Assembly: GCF_009017415.1 (NCBI RefSeq)
Contig: NC_092405.1
Coordinates: forward strand, 1,488,001-1,552,000
Origin: Aspergillus flavus
Lineage: Eukaryota > Ascomycota > Eurotiomycetes > Eurotiales > Aspergillaceae
Direction of reading: 5' to 3'
Length of the DNA: 64,000 nucleotides
Part shown: one piece after another, positions 58,846-64,000 of the stretch
How positions within the stretch are numbered: the stretch's first letter is position 1
Layout of the letters: each line of letters starts with the position of its first letter
Translations under genes and position numbers: made by a program
Notes under the pieces: model-generated
Told to the model about the DNA's origin: nothing
Database searches by the model: none
The model's input: only the letters and a program-made list of their open reading frames with translations

Positions 58846-59793
58846 ATGGCTCATTCATCTCCTTTCACGGAGGTCCCAATGTCCCAACAAACGGACTCTC
58901 CTTATGTTCGGACTCAGCAATACACACGAGGCGCTGGTAAACTACTCCAACCACCAGCCGTCCCAATGCAAGCCGAATGGAGTCTCCCTCATCTTGACCC
59001 CGTTACCTCTGCTACTCATATCTTCCCTGAAGGAGAATTCGTCCCACATGGGTTCTTCGAAAAAATCGGCCCAGAGTGGTTCGTTCCCGAAACAGAACAA
59101 AAGGAATGGAAGTACTACATGCGCAGAGAGGCCCAAAAGATTTTACCATTTCTCTACCTGGGTCAATATGCCTCCGTGAAAGACAGGCACTGGCTCAAGG
59201 GCCAAGGTTTCACTTTACTTTTGGCTATTCGAGACGAAAGGTTTCCACACATCTGTGGCAAGATTGCAGCTGCTGAGCTGGGAATCGAAGCTGCGACTTT
59301 TGCCGTCCCGCGGATTCAGGATTTTGTGTCCATAGGGTCTCATGTGATTCGAACCATCAATGACCATATCTCATCCTCGCATACTCCAGTCTCCAACGAA
59401 TGGCCCTATAAAAAGGTCTTTGTATTTTGCGAGACTGGGAACGGTTATTCAGGCTTAGCACTAGTCGCGTACCTAATGGTAATGCTCAATTTGAAGCTGC
59501 AGCACGCCTTAGCTGCGGTTCATATGCAGCGACTATCCGTTGAAGCAGATGAACCATCGAGACAAATGCTAGCTTCATTCGAATCGATTGTTATTGCTAA
59601 AAGGAACGTTGAAGAGGCTAGACGAGCAGCCACGGAAGGCACAAGTTTGATGGTTCCTACCCGTACTGTATGCAAAAAGAGGAGTTTTACAGATCGAGAT
59701 GAGGACGAGGCTATGGAAGACATCATGGATATAGGTGCAGATGAACATGCAACCTTTGATAGAAAGCCTGTGGCTCCATTTCAGGATCGTTGA
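58846..59793 (+). CDS. dual-specificity phosphatase-fold protein, probably inactive (STYX-like)
   Basis: A single open frame of 315 residues starts at the ATG at 58846 (MAHSSPFTEV). Residues about 90-255 show a dual-specificity phosphatase pattern: ILPFLYLGQYASVKDRHWLKGQGFTLLL in parts, then FAVPRIQDF and a P-loop region followed by helical LALVAYLMVMLNLKLQHALAAVH. The P-loop reads VFCETGNGYSG, where an active enzyme has HCxxGxxRS. The cysteine (Cys195) is kept, but the histidine before it is Phe and the essential arginine is Tyr201. It is therefore likely a pseudophosphatase that binds phosphorylated partners or serves as a scaffold, as STYX does. The C-terminus is acidic with a KKR patch. 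No intron supports the start. Confidence 0.78.
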   Translation: MAHSSPFTEVPMSQQTDSPYVRTQQYTRGAGKLLQPPAVPMQAEWSLPHLDPVTSATHIFPEGEFVPHGFFEKIGPEWFVPETEQKEWKYYMRREAQKILPFLYLGQYASVKDRHWLKGQGFTLLLAIRDERFPHICGKIAAAELGIEAATFAVPRIQDFVSIGSHVIRTINDHISSSHTPVSNEWPYKKVFVFCETGNGYSGLALVAYLMVMLNLKLQHALAAVHMQRLSVEADEPSRQMLASFESIVIAKRNVEEARRAATEGTSLMVPTRTVCKKRSFTDRDEDEAMEDIMDIGADEHATFDRKPVAPFQDR

Positions 59794-60349
59794 GGATGGT
59801 TCGACTAGAACAGAATGTTTGTTTTTCTTATGATGATTTGTTTTGGAATGGTATTGGTCATCATAGAATTCGTGAGGATGACGTTGATTAAACACCATTT
59901 CCCCTTTAACAATTTGTTCTTGCACCTTCTCTTTTTATTTCTTTGTACATTACAAATTCAATGATCCTAAACGCCTTTCATACCCTAGGGTGCTGACTTT
60001 CAATCACCTGAAGCGACTTACAAACTACTGAACAATCAGCACTTCTTATTTTATATAACTGTACAAAGCACACTTGATAGATACAATTCGTTGTCTTCAG
60101 TCTAAGTCTAGTCCATCCATTATTCGGGATATTTATCCTATCTTGCCCGGTTTTCTCCAGGTTTCCAGGCTGACAAAAATTGATTGACCCAACTGTGGCC
60201 ATGACTTTTACTGTTATTCACTATCCCTGAGGGGAGGCCCTGACCCATTCACTGTTTCATGCTTACAACATTTCATGTACATTTCTCAGTCTGTTCGCGT
60301 CGAAATCTAACCTACAGCTAGTTACCTCTGTGAGTGGAAAACGACCACC
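59794..60349. other. intergenic region
   Basis: These 556 bases separate two rightward genes. They contain AT-rich 3' UTR sequence on the left and the promoter of the unknown gene at 60350 on the right. Nothing else was seen. Confidence 0.5.
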
Positions 60350-62418
60350 ATGCGACTCCGTGATAGTGTCCGCCCTCCTGAGCGCTATGAATCAGAGCAC
60401 TTCTACACGTCGCTAGGCCAAAAGTCACTTCGCCAGAACAGGAATACAAACCGCCCTCCTTACATCGATTTCAACCCCAACCTGCCTCCTGCTGTCTTCC
60501 CCACTCTGGACCTTCATCGCCCAGAGGTACCAGAGTCTGACAAAGGTGCACAGAGGAGAGGGGGAGAAGAGGCAGACAATGCAACCACTCCACAGCACGG
60601 TCGCGAGCAAGCTGGGAATCATGGAGAGACTAAGGATAATAATGTGACAAGAGTTGATCTCGAGGATATCCCTATCAGCCAGGTTGAGAACTACGTTTCG
60701 AGCAACGGAGACTTGAACCAGGTCTACATCCAAAATATGGCTACGATGGCTGCTGTAGACTCATCATCTGTGAGTGATGGCTTACACGATGAGACTGATG
60801 GCATCGACGTTCATGATGAGGTCAGCTAACTAACCACTCGATGTACTCCACCATTCAGTGGACCGCAGTGTAAAATATGGCTTGCCTACTAACGAAGTAC
60901 TAGTCTGCGCATGAGATTTCTGACCCTAAATGGAGCGATTTGTGTCCTGGAATACAAGTGGAAGTCTTCGACAATCTTCTTCAGTTTTATACCTGGAAAG
61001 ACGCGTGTCATAAGTTAAATCTGTCTCGAGAAGATCAGGAGGAAGTTGAAGAGCATATATCTGCTCGTGACAAGCAGATGGAACGGGAAGAATCTCAGAT
61101 GAAGAATATGCGGAGGAAGCAACTGAGAGCGCTCTTGAAAATTGACAACAGTGCAAGACATCTCCAAGATTCACACCAGTTTGTTTTCCGCAAAATCTCT
61201 CGAGGGACCACTGGCCATCTGCGAAGGGGTACTAGTCCAGATTATCTCATGTGCCATGCCAAAGAGGTCATGAAGGCTAAGGAGTATTTGCGCCAACAGG
61301 GGCTGGACCCGAGATACGCTGGTGACTGGGGTAACAGTATCAGCCCTACTCATCCGTCTGGAAACGACCAAGACCAAGATATGAGCAATCTAGGGAAGCA
61401 GGTGAACTGCGCGCAATACTTGGAATTAGCCACAGATACGGCCGATGATTACATGAGGGATTTTGCGTTGGATTATAAAGCTCCGGCTTCGATCCTGGAT
61501 AAGCAGTCATTTATCAACACAATCGGGGCGGCAGCTACTGCTAGCCCAAGGGATATGGCACTGTGCAGAGGTAACTTGGATGCAGCCCCAAGATGGTTAA
61601 ACCTTCTTTACCAACATTCTATACGGAACTACCAGCCAGCTTTTCGGGAGAATAAACTTGTTTGCCTCAAAATCGGTACCGAGCGTGCCGCCCAGATTCA
61701 CGACACCCAACAGATAGCCTGTATTCAGCCAGCAAAATTGGTAAAACGTTTCCCTCCCATTGATGCTATTTACTATGACCCCCCTTCATGGACTCCTGGG
61801 GTTACTCAGAGTAATGGAGCGGGAACTAATTCAACAATGCCTCCAAGACCTAGACAAACTTTGAGCGGCGAACCACAGCCTCTACAGAGAACAATGGGTG
61901 GGAACTGGTCATATAGCTCTTTCGAACCTCACCCAACTACCTCTTCTATGAGATTCCAGCAAAAACTGGAAGAGGCACGACTGGAGACACAAAGAGCGAG
62001 GATACGAGGAACGCAGCAACCTCCAGGTAGTGGAGACTACGAGCCATCTTTTACCCCGAGGCAAAGCCCTGAAGGCATAAGTCGGTCACCCTCAACTGCC
62101 ACTGGGAGATGTATGTCTCCTAATAGCTCAGGCGAGCTTTACGGTGCATCGATGCCGAGTCAGAGTGAAGGGTCTTCGAGAACAGTCACTTTTATTGAGA
62201 CCTCTCTTCATGATTCTACAGAACGGGGGACTGCTTCAGGAACTATGTATTCGCCAAGCATCGCTTCCAATTCGTATCACAGCGGGAATCTTTGGACTCA
62301 ACCTAGTGTCGCGCATACGATACAAGTTGATGAAGAACTTGAAGGACTGAGATATGAAGATGAATACTGTCCTACTGATGACGAAGTGGTTCTTCTACCT
62401 GGTGGAAATCCCTATTGA
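60350..62418 (+). CDS. unknown protein with central coiled coil
   Basis: Two exons, 60350..60820 and 60904..62418, encode 661 residues. The intron has donor GTCAGC, branch ACTAAC and acceptor TACTAG and joins HDE to SAHEISDPKWSD. I do not recognise the family. Residues about 199-236 form a charged coiled coil (DQEEVEEHISARDKQMEREE and on). After it, a stretch with HQFVFRKISRGTTGHLRR and AKEVMKAKEYLRQQGLDPRYAGDWG looks folded. The C-terminal third is Ser/Thr/Pro-rich and probably disordered, ending in an acidic EDEYCPTDDEVVLLPGG segment. No membrane span, signal peptide or enzymatic motif is visible. It is probably a lineage-restricted Eurotiales protein. Confidence 0.65.
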
Positions 62419-63235
62419 TAACGTGGTGATTACGGCTACTTCCACATGCTAGCCTTGCAAGCGACGCTGATATTCACGCGGCAAATGTCACTAACACTCA
62501 GTATGAACAGTCAATCAAGAACTTTGTTTCTAGTCATCGTTTGATTTGCCAAAGATTTCAAGAATTTCACATGGAATGTGTTGCATACACAAAGTTGGAT
62601 CCAGTGATATCATTCAAACGGAAGGAGAACATGAAACCATGAGTATAGGAATGGTGTTACGATGAACTTCATGTCTTGGGCTGACTTTCCTTGCTTTTGC
62701 TGTTTAATTATGTTAAATACAACTGCAGGCACAAAACCAAAAAAGAAAAAGAAAAAGAAAAAGAAAAAGAAAAGACAAATAACGCAATCGCCACAGACAG
62801 CTAAGAGAACCTAGAACAATCCAAAATACTAATGCTGTAAGCATCTTCTGCATGTTCTAGAAGCCCACTAAAATTAATCAAAAGTTGGTCCGTGCACTGA
62901 CGCGAAATCTGCGCGTCCGACCGGCAACGATTAGATTGCAGGCGCGACAAGATGGCAAAATGCGCCAGTTAGCAACGCCGTCCACAATATCATAACCGCA
63001 AAATCTTGGTCGGGTGTCTTTCGGTTTTCTTTATTTAATATATAAAAGTCTAGCTGATACTCGTTTTTCCCTTTTTTTGAATTGCTGCCCTGGTTTATTG
63101 GGTTCGCGCCTACGCCAGAGGGGCAAAATCGACCACGATAACGACCGCGTCCATACACCGAACGTACAGGATATGAAAAGTGTTTGGAATTTGACTGTTG
63201 GAAGATTCTGGGATCAGAAACAGGGAAACGCAGAT
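62419..63235. other. intergenic region with AAAAAG repeat
   Basis: These 817 bases separate the unknown gene from the SNF2 gene. They include an AAAAAG microsatellite at 62739-62774. The frame of the SNF2 gene is open upstream to an ATG at 63173, which is a possible alternative start. Confidence 0.5.
62739..62774. repeat. (AAAAAG)n microsatellite
   Basis: About six AAAAAG units occur in a row in the intergenic region, close to the expected 3' end of the upstream gene. Confidence 0.8.
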
Positions 63236-64000
63236 ATGTCAAACTCCGATACACCTGTTGAGACCGGGGGCATGCGGCAAGACTCAACACAGCCGTCTTC
63301 ACCGGCCGGTGAGTCGGTTCCCGAGAAGATGGAGGTCGAGGAGGAGAATACGGAGGAGATGGATGCCCAGGCTAAGGCGCTGATGCATTTGCTGAGTACC
63401 AGTGAAGTATGTGTTTCGCCCTTGTGCATTTGATGTAGAAGAGCCTGTTACTGATGGTGTCTTTGCGTTTTGAACAGGTCTTTGTGGCCATCATGGCGGA
63501 TAAAATGAAGAAGCAGCAGGAGGAGGCGAAACTCGAAGCGGCTAAACAGCGAGAGCAGAAGAGTGCGGAGGCGATGACCAAGAAGAAGCCTACCGCTGAG
63601 CCGGTTGGGAAACGGGCGACGCGCACGAGTGCGAGGCAGAGTGCGGCGAAGGAACCTGTTGCTGAGGAAGAAGCGAAGACGGAGGAGCAGGGTGTCGCGA
63701 AGTCGAAACGAGGCCGGGGCAGGAAGGCTGCTGCTCCTGCGGCTGCTGCGAAGTCGAATACCATCTCCAGTTACTTCAAGAAGGCCGATGTGCAGGTCCC
63801 TGAGGACAATCCCACCATTCAGGAGGCGCTGGAACATGCTGCCGATGAGTATGAGGCCAACCCTTCTGTTTTGGGCGGACAGGATCTGGTCGCTACCCAG
63901 CAGCCGGAATTAATCACCGGGGGCCAGATGAAGAAGTATCAGCTGGAGGGATTGGAGTGGTTGAAATCGCTTTGGATGAATGGTTTGTGTGGTATTTTGG
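63236..64000 (+). CDS. SNF2-family helicase, Lsh/Irc5-like (5' part only)
   Basis: The gene runs off the window edge. Exons 63236..63406 and 63478..64000 (continuing) encode an acidic, Pro/Ser-rich N-terminus, then a Lys/Glu-rich coiled region with RTSARQSAAK and SKRGRGRK basic patches. After SYFKKADV comes LITGGQMKKYQLEGLEWLKSLWMNGLCGIL, the start of a SNF2 ATPase domain, cut just before Walker A. The DxxxANPSVLGGQDLVATQQPELITGG-type lead-in fits the Lsh/DDM1/Irc5 branch better than ISWI, but only 230 residues are visible. Members are nuclear ATP-dependent chromatin remodellers. The start at 63236 (MSNSDTPVE) is uncertain; an in-frame ATG at 63173 would add 21 residues. Confidence 0.75.

Overview
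The window reads as nuclear DNA of a filamentous ascomycete, most likely an Aspergillus. The genes carry short introns (about 50-110 bp) with GT..AG ends and CTRAC-type branch sites. The G-alpha subunit looks like FadA/GpaA almost residue for residue, and the tryptophan gene is the fungal three-domain TrpC fusion. From memory, fadA, trpC and the UPF1 homologue also lie close together in A. nidulans; I could not check this. All exon joins below were worked out by hand from splice signals and reading-frame continuity.

Left block (about 0.3-8.4 kb) looks accessory. It holds a cytochrome P450, a regulator-like protein without a DNA-binding domain, an SDR oxidoreductase and an NCS1 (Fur-type) permease. 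A promoter rich in GATA sites drives the permease. This could be a small nitrogen-regulated uptake and oxidation module, but that is inference from neighbourhood.

Middle (9.7-33.6 kb) is mostly housekeeping: URB2/NPA2 (ribosome biogenesis) divergent from MIC10 (mitochondrial cristae), a Mac1-type copper-fist regulator divergent from a metaxin/SAM subunit, a class I methyltransferase, Cdc14 of the septation initiation network, GGPP synthase, an Smr-domain protein with a C-terminal CaaX box, the G-alpha subunit behind about 3.2 kb of gene-free DNA, the ER SNARE Use1, and a small single-span membrane protein.

Right (35.4-64 kb): a peroxisomal 4CL-like acyl-CoA ligase (ends AKL), nucleoporin Nup188 divergent from trpC (with a Gcn4/Cpc1 site between them), a BRCT plus WGR-like protein, Imp4, Upf1, a three-finger C2H2 protein, a phosphatase-fold protein whose P-loop has lost its arginine, an unrecognised 661-residue protein, and the start of an Lsh/Irc5-like SNF2 helicase cut by the window edge.

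No rRNA, tRNA, CRISPR array, intact transposon or biosynthetic megasynthase was seen. The most unusual items are the prenylatable Smr protein, the BRCT-WGR protein without a PARP catalytic domain, the inactive-looking phosphatase, the GATA-rich permease promoter with its long inverted repeat, and the two- and six-codon first exons of IMP4 and URB2.
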